Assembly (NCBI RefSeq): GCF_011604685.1
Contig: NZ_CP050063.1
Coordinates: forward strand, 372,001 to 436,000
Direction: 5' to 3'
Length of the DNA stretch: 64,000 bases
Origin: Spirosoma aureum
GTDB taxonomy: Bacteria; Bacteroidota; Bacteroidia; Cytophagales; Spirosomataceae
Numbering within the stretch: position 1 is the first letter of the stretch; each line of letters starts with the position of its first letter. The position numbers were made by a program, and so were the translations under genes. Under the pieces are notes generated by a model, which did not search any database, was not told the origin of the DNA, and saw only the letters and a list, made by a program, of their open reading frames with translations. Positions 15,411 through 25,776 of this stretch are shown here, piece by piece.

Positions 15411-17828
15411 TTACTTCACGTTCACCCGTTCACCAGCGGAATGAGCCGCAAATTCCGGCGCATAGAAACACTGAACGGTAGCAACACCCGCCGAAAAGTC
15501 ACCCGTTTGGGCTACCCGAAGATCATATTCAAACACATGCGTTCCTACGGGAAGGTGACTCATGAAAAAATCGGTACTGGCATCACGCGGAGATTCGTAA
15601 TAACCCAACCCATTCTGATACTTATAGCCCGATAATGCGGCAACAGGCTCAAACCCAGACGCCCTGCCATCTTTCAGGTGAACGTATTCCATTGCCCGAT
15701 CCGTCTTTAGAATTAACCGAACTTTGATCAGATCGCCGGGCTTGAGTGCTGTTTGCGGGGTTACCGGCGTTATCACCGGGCCTTTCGGTGAATCGTGCTG
15801 CACATAAAGTGTCTTCTGAACCGATAGCCCGGCACTTCCGGGCATAACCCGATCGAGCGGTTCGAAATGTTGCCAATACAAAGCACCCCAGGCTGGACCA
15901 TCAGCCTTTTTGGTGATTTGAATAACGCCCATCTCCGGTTTGATTTCAGACGCAGCGTATGTCACTTTCTGGTATCCTGTGATCGTCTCGGTTTTTGTTA
16001 CCCGACTTTCAATGGACTGTCCGCCAAGGCTTACCTGCGTATTCGGCTTTGTATCGAGCCAGTCGCTTCCCCGGAGCAACAACGCATAAATAGCCTCCGT
16101 GGTGGCTTTGGTCGATGACCATGACTGCGTTTGTTTCTGACGGAGGAGCCAACGCTTCATGTTATCGACCATGGCGCGATCCTGTTTGATCTCATCAAAC
16201 GCTTCGATCAGGTACGCCTGTGTTTCGATAGGCGTCTGATACCAGTACAATCCGCTGGTATTATCGGGCCAATAGGTACCCAACTCCTCCGATTGCCGCG
16301 TCCGTTCGAGCAGTGATCGTAAAATAGCGATCGGTGTCACTTTATCACCAAACCGATGCAGCGCCATTGCCGAAAGCGCCTGCCCCTGTAGGCTTTGCTT
16401 CAGCCAATCGTCGGCCACGCGCTGCTTCAGAAAGGCAAGCATATCTTTATCCACTGGCTTGTCGAGATAAAAACTGCGGGCGTAGAGGTACTGAATGGCC
16501 GAAAAATACCGCAATGGGGTTGCTTTGTCTTTCCTCTGCTCCTGAACCCATCGCTTCATTTCAGCATCCGCATAGTGAATAGCATTCGTTTGCATCTCGC
16601 TCAGGTCAGTCTGCATTTCGTCTGGGAAATGAACGCCCAGCTTCTGCAAATGCCCGAATCCACCCAGAACATGCAAGGTCATAGTAAGGTTTGGCTCCAT
16701 ACCACCAAACCACCGAAAACCTCCGCCAGACGTCTGTAATTGTTGCAGTTTCTCGAAAGCCCTTTCCTGCTCAGCCGCCATCCGGTTTTGATCGAGCAAT
16801 TGGCCTAATTGCGCTTGTCGAGCCGATTCTGATCGGGCGTCGGCCAGCCAGGGTGAATTTTCGAGGGCAACGGCTCTGAGTTCCTCATTCGATTGGAGTG
16901 GGCTTTTAGGCGGATTTTTCTGCCATTCGGCAATGACCTGTTTAAAGGCCGGTTTGCTACCAACAATATGAGCCGCCAGGCTATTAGCATATAAACGGCT
17001 GAACAATTGTTCGGCACATTCGTAACGGTATTCCATCAGATATGGCAGCGACTGCAGGGCATACCACGTTGGATTGCTCGTCACCTCAACCGTTAGCCGT
17101 TCATGCTGGACGGGTAATTCTGGATTTAAGTTTGTCAGCCCTTTTAGCTTGAATTCTTTCGTTTCCCGGCCATTTACCCAAAATGGCTGCGTATCGGTTA
17201 CGAGCATCCGATTGGGTAATACAGGCACAGTAAATTCCTCACCGTCAGTGAACGTACCCGATTGGGCAGTCAATCGGCAGGTCACAGTTTCCAGTCCCGC
17301 AGGAATAACGAGCGTCCAACCGACGGCTTGCCCTTGCCCGGCGGCTACCGTAGCTGACGTTTGCAGGCTTGTACGCGCCAGTTTCTGATCAATAGGCTCA
17401 CCCGTCAATGCGTCAGACAAGCTAAGGTTCGCCAACACAGGCATGGCCTTTCCGGTTAGGTTATTGATGCGGGCCGTTATGCGAATAGTGTCGCCTTCGC
17501 GCAGGAAACGGGGGGAATTTGCCGTAATCATCAGCTCTTTCTGCGTTACGATCTCACGTTCCAGCGTCCCTATCTTCAACTCTTTCGTATGAGCAAAGGC
17601 CAGCAAACGCCAGCGGGTTAGTGCTTCGGGCATCGTAAATTTCAGAACAACCCTCCCCTGAGCATCCGTTTTGATTTCAGGGATGAAGTAGGCTGTTTCG
17701 TTGAAATTCTTGCGGGGGTTGATTAGCTCCGTTTGCTTTTTAGGCGCTTCTTCAGTAGCAGCCTCTTTTGCCAAAGCTTTCCCCGGAGCAAATCCATCGG
17801 CCATTGAAGCTGCTGCGGGAGCAGCCAT
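15411..17828 (-). CDS. Alpha-2-macroglobulin-like protein, C-terminal fragment of a frameshifted gene
   Basis: An 805-residue open frame encoding the C-terminal half of a bacterial alpha-2-macroglobulin-like protein. It contains the A2M domain (the FNETAYFIPEIKTDAQGRVV segment near residue 43), a thioester-type motif ECAEQ (Cys and Gln of the usual CGEQ retained) and a terpenoid-cyclase-like helical domain. A receptor-binding-like beta-sandwich ends the chain. The ATG at 17828 is internal to the ancestral gene, and the same frame is open upstream (PTLRAM), so this is not an independent start. The upstream part is the 1378-residue frame that overlaps it. The family traps proteases in the periplasm. 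If expressed alone, this fragment would lack a signal peptide. Confidence 0.85.
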   Translation of the reverse strand: MAAPAAASMADGFAPGKALAKEAATEEAPKKQTELINPRKNFNETAYFIPEIKTDAQGRVVLKFTMPEALTRWRLLAFAHTKELKIGTLEREIVTQKELMITANSPRFLREGDTIRITARINNLTGKAMPVLANLSLSDALTGEPIDQKLARTSLQTSATVAAGQGQAVGWTLVIPAGLETVTCRLTAQSGTFTDGEEFTVPVLPNRMLVTDTQPFWVNGRETKEFKLKGLTNLNPELPVQHERLTVEVTSNPTWYALQSLPYLMEYRYECAEQLFSRLYANSLAAHIVGSKPAFKQVIAEWQKNPPKSPLQSNEELRAVALENSPWLADARSESARQAQLGQLLDQNRMAAEQERAFEKLQQLQTSGGGFRWFGGMEPNLTMTLHVLGGFGHLQKLGVHFPDEMQTDLSEMQTNAIHYADAEMKRWVQEQRKDKATPLRYFSAIQYLYARSFYLDKPVDKDMLAFLKQRVADDWLKQSLQGQALSAMALHRFGDKVTPIAILRSLLERTRQSEELGTYWPDNTSGLYWYQTPIETQAYLIEAFDEIKQDRAMVDNMKRWLLRQKQTQSWSSTKATTEAIYALLLRGSDWLDTKPNTQVSLGGQSIESRVTKTETITGYQKVTYAASEIKPEMGVIQITKKADGPAWGALYWQHFEPLDRVMPGSAGLSVQKTLYVQHDSPKGPVITPVTPQTALKPGDLIKVRLILKTDRAMEYVHLKDGRASGFEPVAALSGYKYQNGLGYYESPRDASTDFFMSHLPVGTHVFEYDLRVAQTGDFSAGVATVQCFYAPEFAAHSAGERVNVK

Positions 17829-20800
17829 GGCCCGTAAAGTTGGCCCTCCCCCGCAGCCTCCATTCTTTTCTGAGCTCCATAACCCACCACAACGACTTCA
17901 TTCAGCGAACGGGCATCGGGCATCAATTGCAATGATATCGCTTTTTGCTTGATTGCCACTTCATTGGTCATATAACCGAGCCTCGAAAATAACAATCTGA
18001 TCTCGCTCGTTTCAGAGTCAGCAGTTAACGCAAAATTCCCATTTGCATCGGATACAGCCCCATTAACCGTACCGAGGATCAAAATGTTGACCCCTTCTAC
18101 TGCCGTCCCATTTTTTTGTTTCATTGTCCCGCTGATAGCCTTCCCAGCGCGTCGAACTGTTACCCGAATTGCATCGTCTGACACGCCAATAGGGCCGGCA
18201 GGATTGCGAACGAATGGCCGATTGCCATAGGGCGCAAACTGGTATCCCATCCATCCTAACTGATCGTAGTGGCGGACCGGAGCAGGTGATTGCGGTTGGT
18301 AAGTGTCGATAAGGATGCCACTTGATTGTACGCTGAAACTTCCCGACTGCCAGCCATAAAACGTAGGAAAATAGGAATGATAAACTGATGTTGGCCAGTT
18401 AAGCACATCGAATGCATCCAATGATGCATCATAAAGAGTAGCCACCATCTCAGCCGGCACACCATTAAGACCACCAATAGTTAGTATCCACTCCTCCTGC
18501 TGGCCAGGTTTAAGTTTATTCCGGAATGTCTGGGTTTCGATGGTGAGTTGCTTGTTGGTAAACGGAACGGTTATCGGTTGTGATTTCTGATATAAGCGTC
18601 CGTTCTGTACCATAGAAAAATAGACGCCAAATCCACCCCGTTGTTTTTCGGTAACAGGCAGGGTTACACGCCGGGGACGGCCATCTGTTTTAAACCACTC
18701 CTCCCTCACAATGACATGATTTTCTTCGACAGTCATCAGCACCCAACCGGGTTGATTCGTACCAACGAGAAAGATCGCTTCCTCGCCGGGCTCAACAGTA
18801 GCTTTACGCGCCTGTACCCATCCATCCGTACGTGCCGATGCGATCGGTTGCTTATCGTCTACTACTGCAAAAAACACACGTTCTTTCGTTGTCTCCCCTG
18901 CCGAATCGTTAATGGTCAGTTCTGCTACATAGTCTCCGACTGCATAGCGACTCAAATCGGGCTTAATTAGTGAATCGGCCGGGGTTGTAATGGTTTGTTG
19001 CAGCACAGCTTCGCCTTTAGGCCACGAACGGGGATCGTTTTCATTAGCGTAAAGGTCATTAGGGAAGAGCCGTTCAAACTCTTCACGACTCAGCAACTGA
19101 CGGTCGGGACGCGCCCAGAGCCGATTCCGTAGAGGACGCGTTGGCGCCTGAAGTTTGTAAACTGTGAGTTGCCCTTTCGCAGATACTTTCTCGCCCGACT
19201 GATTCGTGATTTTTACCGGAAAAGCAGCGGGCTTATCTTTCTCCACCTGCTCCGGAATCGTTAATTCTGCCTGTAAAGCCGAATAACCGATTTGAAGCGT
19301 TTGGGTAGTGCTTCGGGTTTCGCCAGCGCGGTCGGTTACGTCAATCGTTACCTCAAACTCAAAAACGGGATTATCCTGACGCGCCTTTTGTCGGTCAGGC
19401 ACCGCCGTGAAGACAATGACAACATTACCTTTTCCATCCGTTTGAGCCACCCCATTCGCAATTTCGGCCTGATTTGTAGTACGAGAGCCTCCGCTCCGGG
19501 TATGATACCACCAATACCAGCGTTCCCGAAGTTTCCGGACAATTCGATAGCGCACATTGGCCCCATCGACAACGGCCCCGGAAAATGTTTTGGCTTCTGC
19601 TGTAAGGATAACCGTCTGTTCGAGCTTAAACGATTGTTTGATCGGCTTAATCTTGACCTCAAACGTTGGTCGTTTGTATTCTTCAACCCGAATGCTGGCC
19701 GCCCCAAAAGGAGTCTGAATGGTCATTGTGCCCGTTAATTTGCCGACGGGAGCTGTAAAACTGGAATTGAACGTGCCAAATTCGTTCGTTTTCAGCGTCT
19801 GTTGAGTTACCCGTTCGCCATTATGATCGATCAATTCAAGCTTTACATCCCGATTCATCACGACAGCGTATTGATTCATCTGGCCTTCATACAATAGTCC
19901 CTTCACATAAATAAGCTGACCTGGCCGGTAGATGGCCCGATCGGTGAACAGGTGCGCCTGGATACGTGGCTGCTCGCCATTCTGGCGATTATTGTAACTA
20001 TAATGATATTGCTGGTCTGAAAGAAGCGTGTCATTACCCTCGGCTATCAGGTATGAGAATGCCGTTTGTGCCGGCATATCACTTACTGAAATTCTAACCT
20101 GGCCATTCGCATCTGTTCGAACCTGTTTCTGACCAGATGCCGCTATTTTAGCCGATTCCACTACGGCGACAGACACGTTCGGCAACGGAGCACCCGTCAA
20201 ACGATTCGTTACAATTAGTTTTTGCGATGCCTCAGCATTGTTCATTGGCTGAAGTAGGTAACTAAGTCGGGAGACCGAAAAGGTCGAATATTGAACCGAT
20301 TCTGCTTTCTCCTGAAACTTTTCGTTGGTTATAGCCAACAGTAAATAGTGCCCAACAGGTAGCCCTGTCACTGGCATTTCAACGGAATGACGATTGAGGT
20401 CTCCATCATCGGGCAACGTCACTGATTTTTCAGCGATAACGCGACGCTTTAACCAGCTACTAAATTTTTTTCGTTGCTCATCCTCCCCATTATTAATGCG
20501 ATACGTACCCAGTTCGGACACCGACAACTTAATAATCCGGTAGGTGATTTTGCTTACATTCTGGTAATTTACCAAGGCTCTGAATGGCTGGTCCGGCGCA
20601 TTTACGCGCTCTACCAGTACGGTATACGAAGATGTAAGGAGCCGGTTTAACAACTGAAAAGCCTGCTGCCCAGCTAATGTTTTAGGAAATCGCCTGACGA
20701 GATCCCGGCAGATGTCTGAAGCGTGTTTATTGTTCCAACGAGAAGGGCCAGGATCGACGGATTCAGTGGTTAAATCATCTTCACTGTCCAGTGGCCGGAT

Positions 20801-21859
20801 AGGGCTGCCAAAATTTGCTAAAAACTCCGCCAATTGATACGCATAAATAGCTTCAGCAGGTTGATTTTTATACTGGGCAACCTGTTTTTCGAGCGCTTGA
20901 CGATATAATGAATCCTTATTGGGCACAACACTATGCTGGTGCACGAACGCCAATCGTAATGCATCAGCATCGGCCAGCGCGGATGGATTGCTATCCGGTA
21001 AGTGAAACACTACGAGTTGCTGGTATAAGAGCAGGGCCTGATAACGCCCAGACAAGGAGTCCTGACTCTGAATAATCAGCTTCGCAAATACATCTGGTCC
21101 GGCCAGGTAATCAGGTTTATCAAGGTCAAATTTGAAAACAGGCTTCAACAAATCAGGCTCGGTATTCTGGAAGAAGCTGATAGCCCGGTGCGCCAATAGG
21201 TCGTAAAGTGTTGGCCGAAGTGGGCGAGCGTCTGCATCGCCTTTTTCCAGAAGCGCGTCAAACTCGGCAAGCGGTGTTTTTTGTAGTAGGTCTTTTGCCC
21301 GAACGGAAGCCAGATAAGCCGTCGTTACAGCGCCAACGAGCCGTTGTGCATCCCATGTTCTGAAATCAGCGGTAGAGTCAGTCGTTTTTTCGGGCTTATC
21401 CGAAACAGCATTACCTGAACCTTTGGTAGTACGGCCAGTCGTGGCCCGGCCTACCGTGGCACGATCATAAAATTTGTAGCGATTTTGCTGAAAATACTGC
21501 CAATAGATGTCGGCCAGCACCGATTGCAGGACCGACTTCGATGGCTCGGGTGTATCCTGAATATCGTTCTGAAGTGATCGTACAAGCTCCACGTAAGCAT
21601 CTTCGTCGGAATAACTCCGGAAAATCATCCGGTGCATGGCCGCTTTGGCCACTTGCGGATAATTGTGGGTAGCTTTAGCTTCCTTATAAATCCGGTTTGC
21701 TATATCGAGCGCTGATTTGGGCAAGCCTTTAGCCGCCAGCGAATCAGCCCGTTTCCAGTCACGCGCATAATCAGGCTGATTTGCCGGAGTGTTCTGATTT
21801 TTCTGGGCCGAAGCAGCCAGTGCTAGCAGAACAAAAAATAAAGTCATAATAGGATTCAT
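17723..21859 (-). CDS. Alpha-2-macroglobulin-like protein, N-terminal part of a frameshifted gene
   Basis: A 1378-residue frame beginning with a signal peptide (about residues 1-18, ending LAASAQ). It has a long helical N-terminal region, then macroglobulin domains including an MG2-type segment with the RAIYRPGQLIYVKG signature. A carboxypeptidase-regulatory-like domain follows (AISGTMKQKNGTAVEGVNIL), ending in NEVVVVGYGAQK, a motif more usual in SusC-type receptors. After that the frame leaves the family sequence and ends in a basic tail (KRLLLKKRLKSKRS). The family sequence resumes in the next frame. One missing base between 17845 and 17870 explains the break. The full-length protein would be roughly 2,150 residues and is probably periplasmic or envelope-bound. 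Confidence 0.88.
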   Translation of the reverse strand: MNPIMTLFFVLLALAASAQKNQNTPANQPDYARDWKRADSLAAKGLPKSALDIANRIYKEAKATHNYPQVAKAAMHRMIFRSYSDEDAYVELVRSLQNDIQDTPEPSKSVLQSVLADIYWQYFQQNRYKFYDRATVGRATTGRTTKGSGNAVSDKPEKTTDSTADFRTWDAQRLVGAVTTAYLASVRAKDLLQKTPLAEFDALLEKGDADARPLRPTLYDLLAHRAISFFQNTEPDLLKPVFKFDLDKPDYLAGPDVFAKLIIQSQDSLSGRYQALLLYQQLVVFHLPDSNPSALADADALRLAFVHQHSVVPNKDSLYRQALEKQVAQYKNQPAEAIYAYQLAEFLANFGSPIRPLDSEDDLTTESVDPGPSRWNNKHASDICRDLVRRFPKTLAGQQAFQLLNRLLTSSYTVLVERVNAPDQPFRALVNYQNVSKITYRIIKLSVSELGTYRINNGEDEQRKKFSSWLKRRVIAEKSVTLPDDGDLNRHSVEMPVTGLPVGHYLLLAITNEKFQEKAESVQYSTFSVSRLSYLLQPMNNAEASQKLIVTNRLTGAPLPNVSVAVVESAKIAASGQKQVRTDANGQVRISVSDMPAQTAFSYLIAEGNDTLLSDQQYHYSYNNRQNGEQPRIQAHLFTDRAIYRPGQLIYVKGLLYEGQMNQYAVVMNRDVKLELIDHNGERVTQQTLKTNEFGTFNSSFTAPVGKLTGTMTIQTPFGAASIRVEEYKRPTFEVKIKPIKQSFKLEQTVILTAEAKTFSGAVVDGANVRYRIVRKLRERWYWWYHTRSGGSRTTNQAEIANGVAQTDGKGNVVIVFTAVPDRQKARQDNPVFEFEVTIDVTDRAGETRSTTQTLQIGYSALQAELTIPEQVEKDKPAAFPVKITNQSGEKVSAKGQLTVYKLQAPTRPLRNRLWARPDRQLLSREEFERLFPNDLYANENDPRSWPKGEAVLQQTITTPADSLIKPDLSRYAVGDYVAELTINDSAGETTKERVFFAVVDDKQPIASARTDGWVQARKATVEPGEEAIFLVGTNQPGWVLMTVEENHVIVREEWFKTDGRPRRVTLPVTEKQRGGFGVYFSMVQNGRLYQKSQPITVPFTNKQLTIETQTFRNKLKPGQQEEWILTIGGLNGVPAEMVATLYDASLDAFDVLNWPTSVYHSYFPTFYGWQSGSFSVQSSGILIDTYQPQSPAPVRHYDQLGWMGYQFAPYGNRPFVRNPAGPIGVSDDAIRVTVRRAGKAISGTMKQKNGTAVEGVNILILGTVNGAVSDANGNFALTADSETSEIRLLFSRLGYMTNEVAIKQKAISLQLMPDARSLNEVVVVGYGAQKRMEAAGEGQLYGPWLLPQQLQWPMDLLRGKLWQKRLLLKKRLKSKRS

Positions 21860-22019
21860 AGCTTACAGCGAAGGTAGGTCGTTGGGAAAGATGAAAGTAC
21901 AGTTGTTTTTCCACAACGCTTGCCACTATGATTCTGATTTGAGGGAGAGGGTTTAATATCCTGCTTTTCCCTGGTTATATTTAAAGTCTGTATAATTCGC
22001 TTCACTAACTTTACTTGCT

Positions 22020-22601
22020 ATGCCAAATGTTCTGCTTCTTCTCGTCTACATCATTTCTTTGGCGACACCGTCAAAGCCACCCAAAACTTACCCGATTGGG
22101 CAGATAAAAACCAACATGGGCGAGGTGCTATTCTGGCTTTACGACGAAACCCCCAGCCATAAGGCCAGTTTCATGAAGCTTGCCAATCAGAATTATTGGG
22201 ACACACTAACGTTTAACCGCGTAATCAAAAATTTTGTGGCTCAGGGTGGCTGCCCGGATACACCGGCTGGCTTTGCCGACTCCCCTTATTTATTGAAGCC
22301 AGAATTCAGACCCACGATTCGGCACATCTACGGAGCCGTTGGCGCTGGCCGCGACAACAATCCGCAAATGCTTTCGGCAGGATGTCAGTTTTACATCGTA
22401 CAAAACAAAAAAGGCGAACACCGACTCGATGATAAATTTACGGTATTCGGACAGGTCTTTAAAGGAATGGAGGTGATCGATGCGATAGTTGCGGTTAAAA
22501 CCGATACTACCGATACGCCTTTATCGCCGGTCAAGCTGGATGTCAACGTCATTAACCTCACCGCTCCGGAACTGGCAAAGCTTGGTTATATAGTTAAGTG
22601 A
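22020..22601 (+). CDS. Secreted cyclophilin-type peptidylprolyl isomerase
   Basis: A 193-residue cyclophilin that catalyses proline cis-trans isomerisation. An N-terminal hydrophobic segment (residues 4-15) suggests export. The cyclophilin core shows TFNRVIKNFVAQGG, with Phe and Arg in the usual active-site positions, then the AGCQFYIVQN and FTVFGQVFKGMEVID segments. The usual SxGSQFFI motif appears as SAGCQFYI. It is probably an envelope protein-folding factor. It converges with the PVC-type gene, separated by a strong bidirectional hairpin. Confidence 0.93.
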   Translation: MPNVLLLLVYIISLATPSKPPKTYPIGQIKTNMGEVLFWLYDETPSHKASFMKLANQNYWDTLTFNRVIKNFVAQGGCPDTPAGFADSPYLLKPEFRPTIRHIYGAVGAGRDNNPQMLSAGCQFYIVQNKKGEHRLDDKFTVFGQVFKGMEVIDAIVAVKTDTTDTPLSPVKLDVNVINLTAPELAKLGYIVK

Positions 22602-22606
22602 TTAGG

Positions 22607-22657
22607 AAAAAAGGTGATCGGAGAATTGGGATCATCAATTCTTCAATCACCTTTTTT
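22607..22657. terminator. Bidirectional terminator between converging genes
   Basis: AAAAAAGGTGAT (22607-22618) is the exact reverse complement of ATCACCTTTTTT (22646-22657), with further inner pairing (GAATTG with CAATTC). It can serve both the cyclophilin gene and the minus-strand PVC-type gene. Confidence 0.85.
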
Positions 22658-22669
22658 AGCCTCTGATAC

Positions 22670-25600
22670 TTATTGCTTTAATAGAAACGCCGTCAAATCA
22701 GCTAATTGCTGGTTAGTCAGACCCATTGCTGTAGGGTCAGGCATGAGACTGGTCTTGTATTGCCGACGCGAAAAAACCTGATTTGTTGGAATCGAATGTT
22801 TCTGGCCTTTAAGACCCTTTATGACAACGGACTGCTCTCCATCGCTAACCAGAAAACCGTAGTAGGTTTGCCCACCTTTAGTAGTAATGAGCCAGGGTTC
22901 GTAACCAAATGCAATACCAGCGCTTGGGTTGATAATGGCATCCAGCAGCCCATTTTTATCGAATTTCTGGTGAATCTGCGTTAGGTCAGGCCCAATATCA
23001 TTCCCTTGCTGGCCATGCCGATGGCAGGTGATACAATTCGTTCTAAAGACCGTCCGGCCTGCCCGTTCGTCACCCGTTAGCATGGCTACTTTACCAATCG
23101 GCGAATCTGGCTCTGATCCATTGGCTGTTTTAGAGACAGTGGGCTCACTTACCGTTGTTTTGGCTGGTTCGTTCTGGGCCGAAATCACAGGTGTAGAAGG
23201 GGTGGCAACGGCGGCTGTGGCCGAAGCAGTTGCAGTTGGCGATTGCTGTTTCCAGGGGAAATATTCTTTACCCATTGTACGAACCGACGGGTCTCTATTC
23301 GTACGAATACCAGGTCCGGCAGCTTTGATTAAGTCATACGACAATTTATTATCGGCCGCCAGGCCAATCAGGACCTTAGCACCTTCTGCATCGCGTGACA
23401 TTTCTATCGCGAGTTTTCGCTTTTCAGCGTCTGTCACATGTTCATCGAGTAGTTGCTGCCGTTTATCCAGCATCTTTTGTTCCTCAGCCGCTACTTTTAT
23501 AGGCATGACTTCATCCCAGTTCAGGAGCTTAGCCCAATCGTTTCCCCGTCTGAAACCAGCCCAGTAGTTTGCCTGATCAGCGATATCTTTATCCGCCGAT
23601 TTCGTTAAATCGACCATTGCTTTGGCGGCTGGCAGGCTTTTGATGAAGCCCAACGCGACTATGGCCTGACGACGCGCATCAGCGGTGAGAGTTTGTGTTT
23701 CGGCTCGTTTTTTCAGCGATGAAACCATCGAAGCGGGGTGCAGTTCCCAAACCAGATTAGCCGTGCGCTGATCCCATTCAACAGGATTCTCAGGCATGGT
23801 CTGCCGCAGATCGGCCATGAGGGCTTCTTCCTTTCCATCGGCCGCCTGACTTAAGGCATTCAGATACCAACGATCCTGCCCGTCGTAGCCTTTGACCAGA
23901 TTCAGCAACATAAGTCGACAATCGAAATACGGAATATCTCGTAGCGCAATTGCTACTTCACGCCGAACGGCGGCACTTGGGTCGCGGGAAAGGTTTCCGA
24001 GCAAGGGTAGGAGAGCCCGTTGCGATGCCGTTAATGCCGGATTACTCTTCGAATTTTCCGGGGTAATACTGCGTAAGGCCCGCAATGCTATCAGCCGAAC
24101 GGGCGCATCAACAGCCTTTAGCAGCCGCTCAACTTCAAATTGCCCCTCAGAGCCGAGATGAGCCAATAAGAAAATTGCCCGCGCCCGATGGTAGGGATTG
24201 GGCGATGACAACAGGGCCATTACTGGCTCGACAACTTTGTCGCCTTGTTCCTGAAGTGCTTCAAAACCCAGCATCCGAACATTAACGGCAGGACTGAGCA
24301 ATGCCGCAATTTGCCCCTGCGTCGTTTTGAGGTCGATTTTTGGCGTCTTTAGATTCTTTCCTCTGGGTGTAATTCGATAAATACGCCCGTAGCCTTTAGA
24401 ATCCTGCATCTGGTGCCCCCCCACAATGGGATCATACCAATCGGCAATGTAGATGGCTCCATCAGGCCCAACAGACACGTCGCTTGGTCGGAACCACTTA
24501 CGCGTGTCTTTCTCAACATCATTCCACTTATAATTATCGTCGACTTTGGGAAATGTACTGATAAAGTCTGTGCGCGGCAGTCGAAAACCGGCTCCCCACG
24601 GTTCGGGCTTATAGCCAAAAATAACATTTCGGCCAGCTTCAGCGCTCAGCAGCATACCCCGGTATTGGGCACCAAGTTCGTCGCCTTCATAAACAACCAC
24701 GCCGGTAGGTGATCCGGCCCCGCTAATGTCGCCCGCAGGCATAACACCTGGATCTTCCTGATGCCAGTGAGCTGTCGGAATCGTTTGGCCGGGCCGCTGG
24801 TCAGCCTGCCAATAACGAGTGCCATCACTGCTAAAATAGCCTGCATTGGCCCCTTCCATAAGCCAGCTCGTGCGACAGGCAACCACCTGATCGTCGTTAT
24901 CGTTCTGCCACATGTTGCCATACGAGTCGAGCGCCGTTTCGTAGTTATTCCGGAAATTGTGCGCCATAACTTTCAGGCCAGAGCCGTCGGGATTAACGCG
25001 TAGCGCCATACCACCCGTCCAAACACGGCCATCATCACTGACCTGATTGCCATGGTTGATCTTATTATAAGGCGTTCCGCCGACGTATAAACTACCGGAT
25101 CGAAGTGTCCATCCGTCTTTGTCGGTTACCACGTGCGGGCCCGCATTTCCTGTATTGAAATAATATTTACCATCGGGCCCAGCTACTACGGCATGAAGCG
25201 AGTGGTCATGATCTAAACCGCCAAAACCCGTTAACAAGATTTCTTTCCGATCGGGCTTGTCGTCTCCGTTTTCATCGGTGTAAACCACTACATTCGGCGA
25301 ACACGATACGATAACTTTATTGCCAACGATGGCAATACCAAGCGGTGATACCAGATCCGGGTCTTGCACAAACACCTTACTGGCATCCGCTTTGCCATCA
25401 CCATTGGTATCTTCCAGAATCATGACACGCTCACCTTCAGGGTGATCGAGCCTTTTTTCCGGCTTATTATTGAATTTCCGGTAATTCACGGCCTCTGTAA
25501 TCCAAACCCGGCCTCTGGCATCAATATCCATATTTGTCGGATTATAGAACATTGGAGCCTCAGCCCACAAGGTGGCTTCCAGGTCATCGGGTACATACAA

Positions 25601-25768
25601 TGTATTCGAATCGGCAGCGATAACAATACTACGTTGCCGAATTGGTTCGCTCGCGGGCGAAGACGCTCCTGTGAAGTCCGGCTTCCGAATTAATTGACCA
25701 GCCAGACAAAGCAAACAAGCGGTTGACAGGAAAAGTGGGCCAGCCGAAAAGGAAAAGGTTGTTCTCAT
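22670..25768 (-). CDS. PVC-type haem-binding CxxCH protein with dehydrogenase-like propeller and HEAT repeats
   Basis: A 1032-residue exported protein. The signal segment is at residues 3-25. It continues with a beta-propeller dehydrogenase-like domain (NPTNMDIDARGRVWITEAVNYR and GAIYIADWYDP blocks, about residues 75-460). HEAT-like helical repeats follow (about 470-800). A C-terminal cytochrome c domain has CITCH at 912-916 and a likely axial Met near 1009 (SLMPD). This architecture is characteristic of Planctomycetes/Verrucomicrobia and Bacteroidota proteins often called putative membrane-bound dehydrogenases. Substrates are mostly unknown; sugar oxidation is suspected. Only eight bases separate it from the upstream isomerase-like gene on the same strand, indicating an operon. 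Confidence 0.9.
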   Translation of the reverse strand: MRTTFSFSAGPLFLSTACLLCLAGQLIRKPDFTGASSPASEPIRQRSIVIAADSNTLYVPDDLEATLWAEAPMFYNPTNMDIDARGRVWITEAVNYRKFNNKPEKRLDHPEGERVMILEDTNGDGKADASKVFVQDPDLVSPLGIAIVGNKVIVSCSPNVVVYTDENGDDKPDRKEILLTGFGGLDHDHSLHAVVAGPDGKYYFNTGNAGPHVVTDKDGWTLRSGSLYVGGTPYNKINHGNQVSDDGRVWTGGMALRVNPDGSGLKVMAHNFRNNYETALDSYGNMWQNDNDDQVVACRTSWLMEGANAGYFSSDGTRYWQADQRPGQTIPTAHWHQEDPGVMPAGDISGAGSPTGVVVYEGDELGAQYRGMLLSAEAGRNVIFGYKPEPWGAGFRLPRTDFISTFPKVDDNYKWNDVEKDTRKWFRPSDVSVGPDGAIYIADWYDPIVGGHQMQDSKGYGRIYRITPRGKNLKTPKIDLKTTQGQIAALLSPAVNVRMLGFEALQEQGDKVVEPVMALLSSPNPYHRARAIFLLAHLGSEGQFEVERLLKAVDAPVRLIALRALRSITPENSKSNPALTASQRALLPLLGNLSRDPSAAVRREVAIALRDIPYFDCRLMLLNLVKGYDGQDRWYLNALSQAADGKEEALMADLRQTMPENPVEWDQRTANLVWELHPASMVSSLKKRAETQTLTADARRQAIVALGFIKSLPAAKAMVDLTKSADKDIADQANYWAGFRRGNDWAKLLNWDEVMPIKVAAEEQKMLDKRQQLLDEHVTDAEKRKLAIEMSRDAEGAKVLIGLAADNKLSYDLIKAAGPGIRTNRDPSVRTMGKEYFPWKQQSPTATASATAAVATPSTPVISAQNEPAKTTVSEPTVSKTANGSEPDSPIGKVAMLTGDERAGRTVFRTNCITCHRHGQQGNDIGPDLTQIHQKFDKNGLLDAIINPSAGIAFGYEPWLITTKGGQTYYGFLVSDGEQSVVIKGLKGQKHSIPTNQVFSRRQYKTSLMPDPTAMGLTNQQLADLTAFLLKQ

Positions 25769-25776
25769 AATACTCT

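Noticed and set aside
17840..17880. Programmed -1 frameshift as an explanation for the split alpha-2-macroglobulin gene
   Set aside because: The A run is only four bases and not in an in-frame X-XXY-YYZ slippery heptamer, so a missing base or sequencing error is simpler.
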